Assembly (NCBI GenBank): GCA_009777135.1
Contig: WRMM01000058.1
Span: forward strand, 1-9,193
DNA: 9,193 nucleotides
Direction: 5' to 3'
DNA from: Candidatus Fibrimonadales bacterium
Lineage (GTDB): Bacteria > Fibrobacterota > Fibrobacteria > Fibrobacterales > Fibrobacteraceae
Under the pieces are notes generated by a model. That model was given only the letters and a program-made list of their open reading frames with translations. It was not told the DNA's origin and ran no database searches. Below, one piece after another: positions 1-6,153 of this stretch (positions are counted from its first letter, which is position 1; each line of letters starts with the position of its first letter). A program made the position numbers and the translations under genes.

Positions 1-1
1 C

Positions 2-1456
2 AAAAGCCTAAATATGAATATGCTTGCGGAGTTTCTGGACTGCAAAAAGAAGTCCGGGCATTTGTTCAAGGGATTGAAGATTGAAAAGAGGAAAGTGTTC
101 AGGGAGAATTTAAACAAATATCCCGTTGTGTATTTGACTTTCAAGAATCTGCATATAGACGACTATAAAATATCGGTAAAAAGAATGCTTGTTGATATTG
201 CGACCAAATACATACCGGAGGAAAAATGGAGCAGTTTTGTAAAGCAATTCATAGAAAACAAAGATGACACCCAAATAATGGGCATTCGCTACATTCTGGA
301 AAACATGAGCGAAGTATATGGAAAGAATCCCGTTGTGCTGATAGATGAATACGATAAAATTTTTATGGACAATATTGGCAGCGATGAGTATAAAAACATA
401 CGAGCTTACATGTCTGGGGTTTTCAATTCCGGCTTCAAAGACAATCCCTATTTGCACAAAGCCTTGCTTACGGGCGTTTTAAGGATTAGTCAGGAGAGCA
501 TATTCAGCAATTTGAACAATGTGAGCGCTTACGATGTGTTCACCGAGAGCGAGTTCGACGAGGATTTCGGGCTGACGCAGAAAGAGGTGAAAGCTCTTGT
601 TGAGCCTAAGGATTTCCCAATGGTCAAGAAATGGTACGATGGAATCCATGTAGGCAACTCTTATGTATTTTACATTTATTCAGTGATGTACTTTTTGGAT
701 AGAGGCAAGATATCCAACTACTGGGGCCAGAGCGGTACAATAAACCTTCTCGGCGATTTGCTCACAGAGAACAAGGCCTTGTGCATAGGCGAGGCAGTGA
801 AGAAATTCGGCAATACATTTGCCACGGAACTTGACCCTAGGGTATCATTGAAAGAGTTGTTTGCCGATAAGAAAGACAAATTTTATTTTGCCCTTGCTGT
901 TCAGGCAGGCTATCTCGCTTGGGACGAGGTTAGAAGCGATAGGCCGGAGAAGCGCCTTTACACGCTGAAAGTTCCGAACCAAGAGCTTATGATGGTTTGG
1001 GAAGATTATATTTTGGGAAGCATTGTGGAAAGCGGGGAGCAGGCTCAATTGAATGAAATTTTCTCCAAAATAGACAATGTTAATTATTTTAGCAAGGAAT
1101 TGACGCGGCTTCTTTCTTTCAAGCTTTCCTATTTTGATTTGCACGATAATTTGGAGAAGACTTACCACGGCTTTGTTCTGGGCTTAATGGTTGCTCTCGG
1201 TTTTGATGTTCGCTCCAACAATGCGGCTGGTTTTGGCAGATACGATTTGTTTGTTGAGTCAAAGAACTGGACTGCCGCTATAGAATTCAAGGTTTCCAAA
1301 ACTGCTAGGGGCGTTAAGCCTGCGATTAATGAGGCTTTGCTTCAGATAAAGGAGCAAAAGTATTTGACAAACGCAAGCAAAAAGAAGCCAGCTTACGCCA
1401 TTGGGGTTGGCGTGCACAAAAACGATGCTGAGGTTTTGTGCGAGAAGGCGTGGTGA
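2..1456 (+). CDS. AAA-ATPase-like / PD-(D/E)XK nuclease-fold protein, 5' truncated by window edge
   Basis: This resembles the two-domain family with an N-terminal AAA-ATPase-like domain (PF09820 type) and a C-terminal PD-(D/E)XK nuclease-like domain (PF08011 type). The family is abundant in gut anaerobes, and its cellular role is not established. The first in-frame ATG is at 14, but the frame is open to base 2 and reads K-S-L-N before it. That matches the tail of a Walker A loop (GKS), so the true start lies outside the window and about 40 N-terminal residues are missing. Numbering from the ATG at 14, a Walker B motif, PVVLIDEYDK, is at residues 106-115, and a sensor-like LLTGVLRIS follows. 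The C-terminal nuclease motif is Asp411 (GRYDLFV) with Glu424-x-Lys426 (AAIEFKV), and a Gln-containing helix (LLQIKEQKY) follows. All core nuclease residues are present, so the visible part looks intact. It reads in the same direction as the decarboxylase operon but is separated from it by 94 bases and is functionally unrelated. Confidence 0.85.
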   Translation, partial: KSLNMNMLAEFLDCKKKSGHLFKGLKIEKRKVFRENLNKYPVVYLTFKNLHIDDYKISVKRMLVDIATKYIPEEKWSSFVKQFIENKDDTQIMGIRYILENMSEVYGKNPVVLIDEYDKIFMDNIGSDEYKNIRAYMSGVFNSGFKDNPYLHKALLTGVLRISQESIFSNLNNVSAYDVFTESEFDEDFGLTQKEVKALVEPKDFPMVKKWYDGIHVGNSYVFYIYSVMYFLDRGKISNYWGQSGTINLLGDLLTENKALCIGEAVKKFGNTFATELDPRVSLKELFADKKDKFYFALAVQAGYLAWDEVRSDRPEKRLYTLKVPNQELMMVWEDYILGSIVESGEQAQLNEIFSKIDNVNYFSKELTRLLSFKLSYFDLHDNLEKTYHGFVLGLMVALGFDVRSNNAAGFGRYDLFVESKNWTAAIEFKVSKTARGVKPAINEALLQIKEQKYLTNASKKKPAYAIGVGVHKNDAEVLCEKAW

Positions 1457-1468
1457 ATCGCCAAAACA

Positions 1469-1485
1469 AGCCTCAGGTAGAGGCT
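1469..1485 (+). terminator. Short hairpin after the AAA/nuclease gene, weak terminator candidate
   Basis: A perfect 6-bp stem (AGCCTC / GAGGCT) closes a 5-base loop (AGGTA), starting 13 bases after the stop codon of the upstream gene. No T-run follows directly, although an A-rich then T-rich stretch begins about 20 bases later. It may slow or end transcription from the upstream gene, but it is not a classical intrinsic terminator. Confidence 0.3.
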
Positions 1486-1510
1486 CCACAACGCCAACTC
1501 TCTCCAAAAA

Positions 1511-1521
1511 ATTTCTATATT
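1511..1521 (+). promoter_or_regulatory. Candidate -10 element for the mce-mmd operon
   Basis: The AT-rich stretch ATTTCTATATT contains a -10-like hexamer, TATATT, at 1516-1521, about 30 bases before the epimerase start codon. That would give a leader of roughly 20-25 bases. No good -35 hexamer sits at the usual distance. A similar string, AATTCTATAAT, occurs at 7776-7786 in the only other intergenic gap that must hold a promoter. This is suggestive only. Confidence 0.3.
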
Positions 1522-1540
1522 TATTGAATTACTTACCAAA

Positions 1541-1544
1541 GAGG
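1541..1544 (+). promoter_or_regulatory. Shine-Dalgarno site that fixes the mce start
   Basis: GAGG lies six bases before the ATG at 1551. It supports that start over the ATG at 1401, which would add 50 residues overlapping the upstream gene and unlike any epimerase N-terminus. Confidence 0.7.
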
Positions 1545-1550
1545 TGTTTG

Positions 1551-1958
1551 ATGATTAAGAAAATTGACCATATCGCTATAGCGGTTCCTTCCATTGAAGA
1601 AGCTCGTGGCTACTATGAAAACGTGCTTGGCTTGAAGCTCTCCCGTATTGAAGAAGTCGTTGATCAAAAGGTAAAAACTGCGTTTTTTGATGTAGGCGGC
1701 GTTTGGATTGAGCTTCTTGAACCTACCAGTCCAGACTCTACCGTTGCAAAATTCATTGAAAACAACAAAGGCAAAGGCGGCTTGCACCACGTAGCTTATG
1801 AAAGCGACGATGTAGCCGCAGAATTACTTGCAGCCGAGTCTAAGGGCATAGCTCTTATTGACAAAGTCCCACGCAAGGGAGCGGGCAATATGAACATAGG
1901 CTTTTTGCATCCAAAGTTCACAGACGGTGCTTTAACAGAATTCTGCTCACCAGCCTAA
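1551..1958 (+). CDS. mce: Methylmalonyl-CoA epimerase
   Basis: This 135-residue single-domain VOC-fold protein has the usual length for methylmalonyl-CoA epimerase, which interconverts the (R)- and (S)-epimers of methylmalonyl-CoA in the cytoplasm. The N-terminal KIDHIAIAV gives a metal-ligand His7. Glu54 lies in the family signature IELLEP, at the site where relatives carry a Glu or Gln ligand. GLHHVAYE supplies His79/His80, and Glu130 in GALTEF is the expected last ligand. STVAKF at residues 63-68 is also typical. The frame stays open upstream to an ATG at 1401, but that extension lies inside the preceding gene, while GAGG at 1541-1544 fits the 1551 start. It is the first gene of the decarboxylase operon and ends 9 bases before mmdA. 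This links the mutase product, the (R)-epimer, to the (S)-epimer used by the decarboxylase. The ligand assignments are by family analogy. Confidence 0.93.
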   Translation: MIKKIDHIAIAVPSIEEARGYYENVLGLKLSRIEEVVDQKVKTAFFDVGGVWIELLEPTSPDSTVAKFIENNKGKGGLHHVAYESDDVAAELLAAESKGIALIDKVPRKGAGNMNIGFLHPKFTDGALTEFCSPA

Positions 1959-1967
1959 GGATACAAT

Positions 1968-3527
1968 ATGCCAATAAAACCAGAATTTTTAGAAGAATTA
2001 AAAGCCCGGCGCACAGAAGCAAAGCTATGCGGTGGTGCAGACAAAATTGAAAAACGCCATGCAAAAGGCCAGCTGTGCGCCCGCGAACGCATAGAAGCAC
2101 TTTATGATGAGAACTCATTTCAAGAATCAGGAATGCATGTTGACCAAGCGCGTCCAGTAGCAAAGAGACTGCCTGGCGACGGCGTTGTCACAGGCGTGGG
2201 CAATGTAGATGGCCGCCCTGTTGCGGTGTTCAGCCAAGACTTTACGGTTAGCGGCGGTTCGCTTGCTCAAATGCACGCTCAAAAGATTTGCGATATCCAA
2301 GACCAAGCCTGTGAGCTAGGCTTTCCGATAGTAGGCATAAACGATTCCGGCGGAGCAAGAATACAAGAAGGAATATGGGGGCTTAGCGGTTACGGGCAGG
2401 TATTTTTTCGCAATGTTCAAGCCTCTGGCCTTGTTCCCCAAATTTCCATTATAGCCGGACCTTGCGCTGGCGGCGCGGCGTATAGCCCTGCGCTCACAGA
2501 TTTTTTAATTCAAACTCGCAAAAATGCGGAGATGTATATATGCGGCCCAAGCGTTATTAAAGCCGCCACAGGCCAAGAAGCTCCCGTTGAGCAATACGGC
2601 ACGGCAGATGCCCATGCCAGCATAAGCGGAAACATTCATTTTGTTGCAGAAGATGACAAAGATGCAATTGCCATCACCAAAAAATTGCTGAGCTTTTTGC
2701 CGCTCAACAATATGATGAACCCGCCGCATGTTCTGCCAGAAGCCATAGAAAGTATCACTAACGAAGGCCTTAACGAGCTTGTTCCAGAAGATTCCAGAAT
2801 GGCTTTTGATGTGCATAAGGTGATAGAGGCCATCACAGACAAAGGCCAGTGGCTTGAAGTTCAAAAAGATTTTGCAAAAAATATAGTAATCGGTTTTGCC
2901 CGCATAGAAGGCATGGTTGCAGGCATCATAGCCAACCAGCCCGCTGTAAAAGCTGGAGCATTGGATATAGACAGCTCAGACAAAGGCGCAAGATTTATTC
3001 GCTTTTGCAATGCCTTTAATATTCCCGTTGTGAATTTGGTAGATGTGCCTGGATTTATGCCCGGCCTTGCACAAGAAAGAGGCGGTATAATCAGGCATGG
3101 CGCAAAAATGCTTTTTGCCTACGCTGCCGCAACCGTTCCAAAAATAACAGTAATAATGCGCAAAGCTTATGGAGGTTCTTACCTTGCCATGTGCTCCAAA
3201 GATATGGGCGCAGATTTTGTTTACGCCTGGCCCTGCGCAGAAATTGCCGTTATGGGCGCAGAGGGAGCAATTCCCGTTGTGTATAAAAGAGAAATTGATG
3301 CCGCTAAAGCCGAAGGCGGCGAAGCTGCTGCCAAAGCCAAAAGAGCCGAGCTTGTTGAAAAATACCGCAGCAAATTCGCAAGCCCATGGCAAGCAGCTGA
3401 AACGAATATGATAACAGATGTAATAGAACCTTCGGAAACTAGATACCATATAGCTTTGGCTTTGCGTTTCTCGTTAACCAAGCGTTCTACGCGCCCACCT
3501 AAAAAGCATGGATTGATACCGTTATGA
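1968..3527 (+). CDS. mmdA: Methylmalonyl-CoA decarboxylase alpha subunit (carboxyltransferase)
   Basis: This 519-residue protein has the length and domain order of the carboxyltransferase subunits of methylmalonyl-CoA decarboxylase and propionyl-CoA carboxylase. It moves the carboxyl group from methylmalonyl-CoA to biotin on the carrier protein, releasing propionyl-CoA. The N-terminal crotonase-like half has NDSGGARIQEG at residues 125-135 and GPCAGGAAYSPA at 164-175 (oxyanion and CoA-binding glycines). The C-terminal half has DVPGFMPGLAQE at 359-370 and MRKAYGGSYLAMCSK at 397-411, and the terminus PKKHGLIPL is typical. AAGGA at 1957-1961 is a ribosome site six bases before the ATG. One oddity is EQYGTA at 208-213, where relatives usually have EELGGA. 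The stop overlaps the next start as ATGA, so translation is coupled. The membrane-pump genes downstream favour a decarboxylase over a biotin-dependent propionyl-CoA carboxylase, and no biotin carboxylase is present. Confidence 0.93.
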   Translation: MPIKPEFLEELKARRTEAKLCGGADKIEKRHAKGQLCARERIEALYDENSFQESGMHVDQARPVAKRLPGDGVVTGVGNVDGRPVAVFSQDFTVSGGSLAQMHAQKICDIQDQACELGFPIVGINDSGGARIQEGIWGLSGYGQVFFRNVQASGLVPQISIIAGPCAGGAAYSPALTDFLIQTRKNAEMYICGPSVIKAATGQEAPVEQYGTADAHASISGNIHFVAEDDKDAIAITKKLLSFLPLNNMMNPPHVLPEAIESITNEGLNELVPEDSRMAFDVHKVIEAITDKGQWLEVQKDFAKNIVIGFARIEGMVAGIIANQPAVKAGALDIDSSDKGARFIRFCNAFNIPVVNLVDVPGFMPGLAQERGGIIRHGAKMLFAYAAATVPKITVIMRKAYGGSYLAMCSKDMGADFVYAWPCAEIAVMGAEGAIPVVYKREIDAAKAEGGEAAAKAKRAELVEKYRSKFASPWQAAETNMITDVIEPSETRYHIALALRFSLTKRSTRPPKKHGLIPL

Positions 3528-4300
3528 GCCAAGACAATATTCCGCAAGACGATTTCGCTGATACGCAGCCTGTATCCGATGTGCCCACGCCAGCAACGCC
3601 AGCTGCTGCAACTAATGCAGTTGGCCTTTCCGAGGTTTTTGATATAAAAGACAAGGACGGCAAGGTTGCAGGGCATTACCAATGGGCAACCTACAAGGAT
3701 GGCAAAAAAGATTCCCTTGTTGTTGTAAAAGTTGTAAAAGACCATGAAGGCAATCCTCAGGTTCTTTACAAAACTTATGCCGAAAGCGCAAAAGCCAAGC
3801 AGGCTTTGGAAGAAGCTGCTGGCGAAGTTGGAATTAAAGAAAAACTGGCAACCGTCAAATTGGGCGATGAATATAAAGCCAAAGACGACACAACTTCAAC
3901 TTATGGAATTGGTAATCTGCTTGAGTTTCAAGGCGCAGGCTTTGTGCTTGTAATCTCTGTTTTGGCGATTATGTGGGGTTTGCTTGCTATTGTCAGCCGT
4001 GTTTTGAATATTCTCGGTTTAACAAAAGAGGCTCCAAAATCCAAACCCGCTCAGCAATCAGAAACAATACATCCAGGCATGAAAGATGAAACTTTTGCGG
4101 CTTTGGTTGGCACGGTTGCAGCAAAAACAACCATACATCCAGGCATGAGCGATGAATTGTTTTTAGCCATAATTAGCGCTGTTGCTACGCAGGCCCTTGG
4201 CGGCAAGCCTGTTAGCGTTGTAAAATTCAAACCACTTAACACTATGGACTGGACTTGGGCTATTCAAGGCAGAGTCACGCTCCATGCACACAAGGTTTAA
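3524..4300 (+). CDS. mmdD: OadG/MmdD-type membrane anchor subunit with long N-terminal extension and internal repeat
   Basis: This 258-residue protein probably anchors the decarboxylase complex to the membrane, like the OadG gamma or MmdD delta subunits, which are usually only about 80-120 residues. One clear membrane helix spans residues 138-159 (GAGFVLVISV...LAIVSRV), followed by a Lys/Pro-rich linker. The C-terminal family module follows: HPGMSDELFLAIISAVA at about 206-222, then a short strand region and the conserved W-A-x-x-G-R at 245-250. Two features are odd. About 135 hydrophilic residues precede the helix: a Pro/Ala/Thr-rich start, then a Lys- and Asp-rich segment I do not recognise, with no signal peptide. 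The TIHPGM-x-DE module also occurs twice in tandem, at 181 and 203. The start codon overlaps the mmdA stop (ATGA), and mmdC follows after 15 bases. Its role rests on the helix, the C-terminal module and position in the operon. Confidence 0.75.
   Translation: MSQDNIPQDDFADTQPVSDVPTPATPAAATNAVGLSEVFDIKDKDGKVAGHYQWATYKDGKKDSLVVVKVVKDHEGNPQVLYKTYAESAKAKQALEEAAGEVGIKEKLATVKLGDEYKAKDDTTSTYGIGNLLEFQGAGFVLVISVLAIMWGLLAIVSRVLNILGLTKEAPKSKPAQQSETIHPGMKDETFAALVGTVAAKTTIHPGMSDELFLAIISAVATQALGGKPVSVVKFKPLNTMDWTWAIQGRVTLHAHKV
4064..4195 (+). repeat. Tandem 66-base in-frame duplication within mmdD
   Basis: Two adjacent units of 66 bases (22 codons) start at 4064 and 4130. Sixteen bases are identical between them (4067-4082 and 4133-4148, ATACATCCAGGCATGA), and a second shared block, GATGAA, follows two bases later. 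Both units encode TIHPGM-x-DE-x-F followed by a short Ala/Val-rich helix. The high nucleotide identity at the unit starts suggests a fairly recent duplication or strong constraint. The 3' halves have diverged. Confidence 0.75.
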
Positions 4301-4315
4301 CCAGAAGGAATAGTT

Positions 4316-4705
4316 ATGAAAACTCTTCGTATTACTTTAGAAGGCAGAACTTACGACGTAGGAGTTGAAGTTCTGGGCGACGTAATCACCACGGTAGCGC
4401 CAGTTAGCGCGCCAGCGCCTGCTCCAGCAGCAGCACCGGTGCCTGTGGCGGCTCCTGCTCCCGTTCCGGCTCCAGCGCCAGTTGCTGCCGGCGGAACAAC
4501 CGTGTCTAGCCCGATGGCCGGGCAGGTTATGAAAATAAAGGTGGCTGTTGGCGCAGCTGTCAGCGCAAATCAGGAGCTTATAGTGCTGGAGGCCATGAAA
4601 ATGGAAACTCCAATTTTTGCTCCTGCCGCAGGCGCAATTAAGAGCATTGACGTCAAAGAAGGCGATGCGGTAGAAGAAGGAACGGTATTGCTCACAATAG
4701 GCTAA
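4316..4705 (+). CDS. mmdC: Biotin carboxyl carrier subunit of methylmalonyl-CoA decarboxylase
   Basis: This 129-residue biotin carrier shuttles carboxyl groups from the MmdA active site to the MmdB membrane subunit. Residues 1-25 are a short strand-forming head (MKTLRITLEGRTYDVGVEV), typical of gamma subunits of this pump family. Residues 28-58 are a flexible, nearly pure Ala/Pro/Val linker. Residues 62-129 are a complete biotinyl domain: SSPMAGQVMKIKV with the first conserved turn, EAMKMET with the biotinylated Lys95 (codon at 4598-4600), and GDAVEEGTVLLTI at the C-terminal end. AAGGA at 4305-4309 is the ribosome site. The linker is markedly richer in G and C than its surroundings, as expected for Ala/Pro codons, and need not indicate transfer. 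A biotin ligase needed to charge it is not in the window. Confidence 0.95.
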   Translation: MKTLRITLEGRTYDVGVEVLGDVITTVAPVSAPAPAPAAAPVPVAAPAPVPAPAPVAAGGTTVSSPMAGQVMKIKVAVGAAVSANQELIVLEAMKMETPIFAPAAGAIKSIDVKEGDAVEEGTVLLTIG

Positions 4706-4708
4706 TGT

Positions 4709-4987
4709 ATGGCATCTGCTTTTGAAGGTAGCGGGCTTGATAATTATACTATCACCATAAATTTAATTTCTGGTGAGAAAATCAGGCTGTATTTTAAGGC
4801 TGATGTTGAAAAGGCCAGAGAGGAATATGTTCGCTTGTGCAGAAAGTTGGAATCTGACCAGAAGTTCATATATATGATGAAGTATGGAAAGTTCATGTTC
4901 ATTCCAACGCGGCATGTTGAGCTTGTGGTTTTGGATAACCCGAGCAAAATAGACGCCAGCGCGCAGAGCAAAATTGAAGGCAGGTAA
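4709..4987 (+). CDS. Small uncharacterised protein in the decarboxylase operon
   Basis: I do not recognise this 92-residue protein. It starts three bases after the mmdC stop and ends 17 bases before the mmdB start, so it is almost certainly co-transcribed and probably translationally coupled. Only a weak AGG precedes the ATG. No membrane helix, signal peptide or cysteine motif is visible. The sequence suggests two strands (YTITINLIS, KIRLYFK), an amphipathic charged helix (about residues 31-50, EKAREEYVRLCRKLESD), and two further strands (KFIYMMKY, FMFIPTRHVELVVLD), then a polar tail. That is a compact beta-beta-alpha-beta-beta pattern by eye. Its position is unlike that of the Veillonella epsilon subunit MmdE, and it lacks the HPG-S/K-DE module that MmdE would share with MmdD. 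An accessory or assembly role for the pump is inferred from position alone. Smooth coding with no internal stop between two tightly spaced genes supports a real gene. Confidence 0.75.
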   Translation: MASAFEGSGLDNYTITINLISGEKIRLYFKADVEKAREEYVRLCRKLESDQKFIYMMKYGKFMFIPTRHVELVVLDNPSKIDASAQSKIEGR

Positions 4988-5004
4988 ATTTTAGAGAGGA
5001 TAAA

Positions 5005-6153
5005 ATGGAAACAGTAATGGAAATGGTGAATAACATGGGCTTTAAGGATATATCCAGCCAGATGTTAATTATGTGGGTAGTGGCCAGCGTGCTTCTATAC
5101 CTTGGTATTAAAAAGCAGTTTGAGCCGCTTTTGCTTGTGCCTATAGCTTTTGGTTCTCTTTTGACCAATTTGCCTACTCGCCTCTTTTATGACGGTGGCT
5201 GGAACATAGAAGGCATGTTCGTTCCCTTTGAAGGTCTTTACTATTATATTAGCCAAGGCATTCATTTAGAGCTGTTCCCTCCGATTATATTCTTGGGCGT
5301 TGGCGCATTGACGGACTTTGGTCCATTGATTGCCAATCCACGCACCTTGCTTTTGGGCGGCGCGGCGCAAATGGGCGTTCTCTTTACGGCTTTTGTTGCT
5401 GTTGTGTGCGGAGTATTCACTCTTGGCGAAGCTGCAAGCATAGGCATAATAGGCGGTGCGGATGGTCCCACTTCCATATTCCTTTCAAATAAGCTTGCCA
5501 AGCACTTGCTTGGTCCCATAGCGGTTGCGGCATATACCTACATGGCTTTGGTTCCGTTGATTCAGCCGCCAATTATGAGGGCATTCACCACCGAAAAAGA
5601 GCGTAAAATAAGAATGAAATCTTTGCGCCCTGTTAGCAAACTTGAAAAGCTTGTATTTGCCATAATGGTTTTGATATTCTGCGTAATAGTTGTTCCAGAT
5701 GTTTCTGCGCTTGTGGCTATGCTTATGCTTGGCAACGTGCTAAAAGAAAGCGGCGTTGTGGATAGGTTGGTAAAAGCCTCGCAGAACGAAATTATAAATG
5801 TGGTTACAATTTTCTTGGGAACTTCCGTAGGCATGACCATGCAGGCAGACTTGTTCCTGCGTCCGACCACTATTATGATTATAGTTCTTGGCGTTTTTGC
5901 TTTTGGAATTAGCACTGCCAGCGGTGTTTTGTTTGCAAAGGTTATGAACGTTTTAAGCCCAAAGAATCCTATTAATCCTTTGATAGGTTCTGCAGGCGTT
6001 AGCGCGGTTCCAATGGCGGCTCGCGTTAGCCAAACCGTTGGAGCAAAATACGACCCGCAAAACTTTTTGCTTATGCACGCAATGGGCCCGAATGTGGCCG
6101 GCGTTATAGGCACTGCTGTTGCAGCGGGGTATTTTATTAGCAAGCTGGCGTAA
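5005..6153 (+). CDS. mmdB: Na+-translocating methylmalonyl-CoA decarboxylase beta subunit
   Basis: This 382-residue polytopic inner-membrane protein belongs to the OadB/MmdB/GcdB family. It decarboxylates carboxybiotin and uses the energy to pump Na+ out of the cell. AGAGAGGA at 4993-5000 gives a strong ribosome site for the ATG at 5005. The family signatures are intact. GGADGPTSIF has Asp153, corresponding by spacing to Asp203 of Klebsiella OadB. Tyr179, in YTYMALVP, corresponds to Tyr229. NPLIGSAGVSAVPMAAR at residues 324-340 carries Asn324, Gly328, Ser333 and Arg340, corresponding to Asn373, Gly377, Ser382 and Arg389. All residues known to matter for Na+ coupling in the homologue are therefore conserved, which argues for an active Na+ pump. 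The family's many hydrophobic segments are evident throughout. It is the last gene of the operon. Its final 17 bases overlap the convergent gamma-carbonic-anhydrase-like gene. OadB is the paralogous alternative, but the epimerase in the operon favours methylmalonyl-CoA. Confidence 0.93.
   Translation: METVMEMVNNMGFKDISSQMLIMWVVASVLLYLGIKKQFEPLLLVPIAFGSLLTNLPTRLFYDGGWNIEGMFVPFEGLYYYISQGIHLELFPPIIFLGVGALTDFGPLIANPRTLLLGGAAQMGVLFTAFVAVVCGVFTLGEAASIGIIGGADGPTSIFLSNKLAKHLLGPIAVAAYTYMALVPLIQPPIMRAFTTEKERKIRMKSLRPVSKLEKLVFAIMVLIFCVIVVPDVSALVAMLMLGNVLKESGVVDRLVKASQNEIINVVTIFLGTSVGMTMQADLFLRPTTIMIIVLGVFAFGISTASGVLFAKVMNVLSPKNPINPLIGSAGVSAVPMAARVSQTVGAKYDPQNFLLMHAMGPNVAGVIGTAVAAGYFISKLA

Noticed and set aside
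1401..1550. N-terminal extension of the epimerase frame from an ATG at 1401
   Set aside because: It overlaps the end of the preceding gene, adds a basic sequence unlike any epimerase, and a clear ribosome site precedes the ATG at 1551.
2976..3745. Minus-strand open frames opposite the end of mmdA and start of mmdD
   Set aside because: Both real genes on the plus strand are strongly supported. The antisense frames have no recognisable motifs and span the mmdA/mmdD joint.
4397..4492. GC-rich repetitive stretch in mmdC as a mobile or foreign insert
   Set aside because: It is the Ala/Pro-rich flexible linker normal for biotin carrier subunits of this family. Its composition follows from those codons.
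4709..4987. Equating the small protein with the MmdE epsilon subunit
   Set aside because: It lacks the HPG-x-x-DE module shared by MmdD and MmdE, and it sits after rather than before the biotin carrier gene.
5562..6143. Long minus-strand open frame of 193 codons inside mmdB
   Set aside because: It is a low-complexity shadow of a hydrophobic gene whose plus-strand frame matches the OadB/MmdB family throughout.
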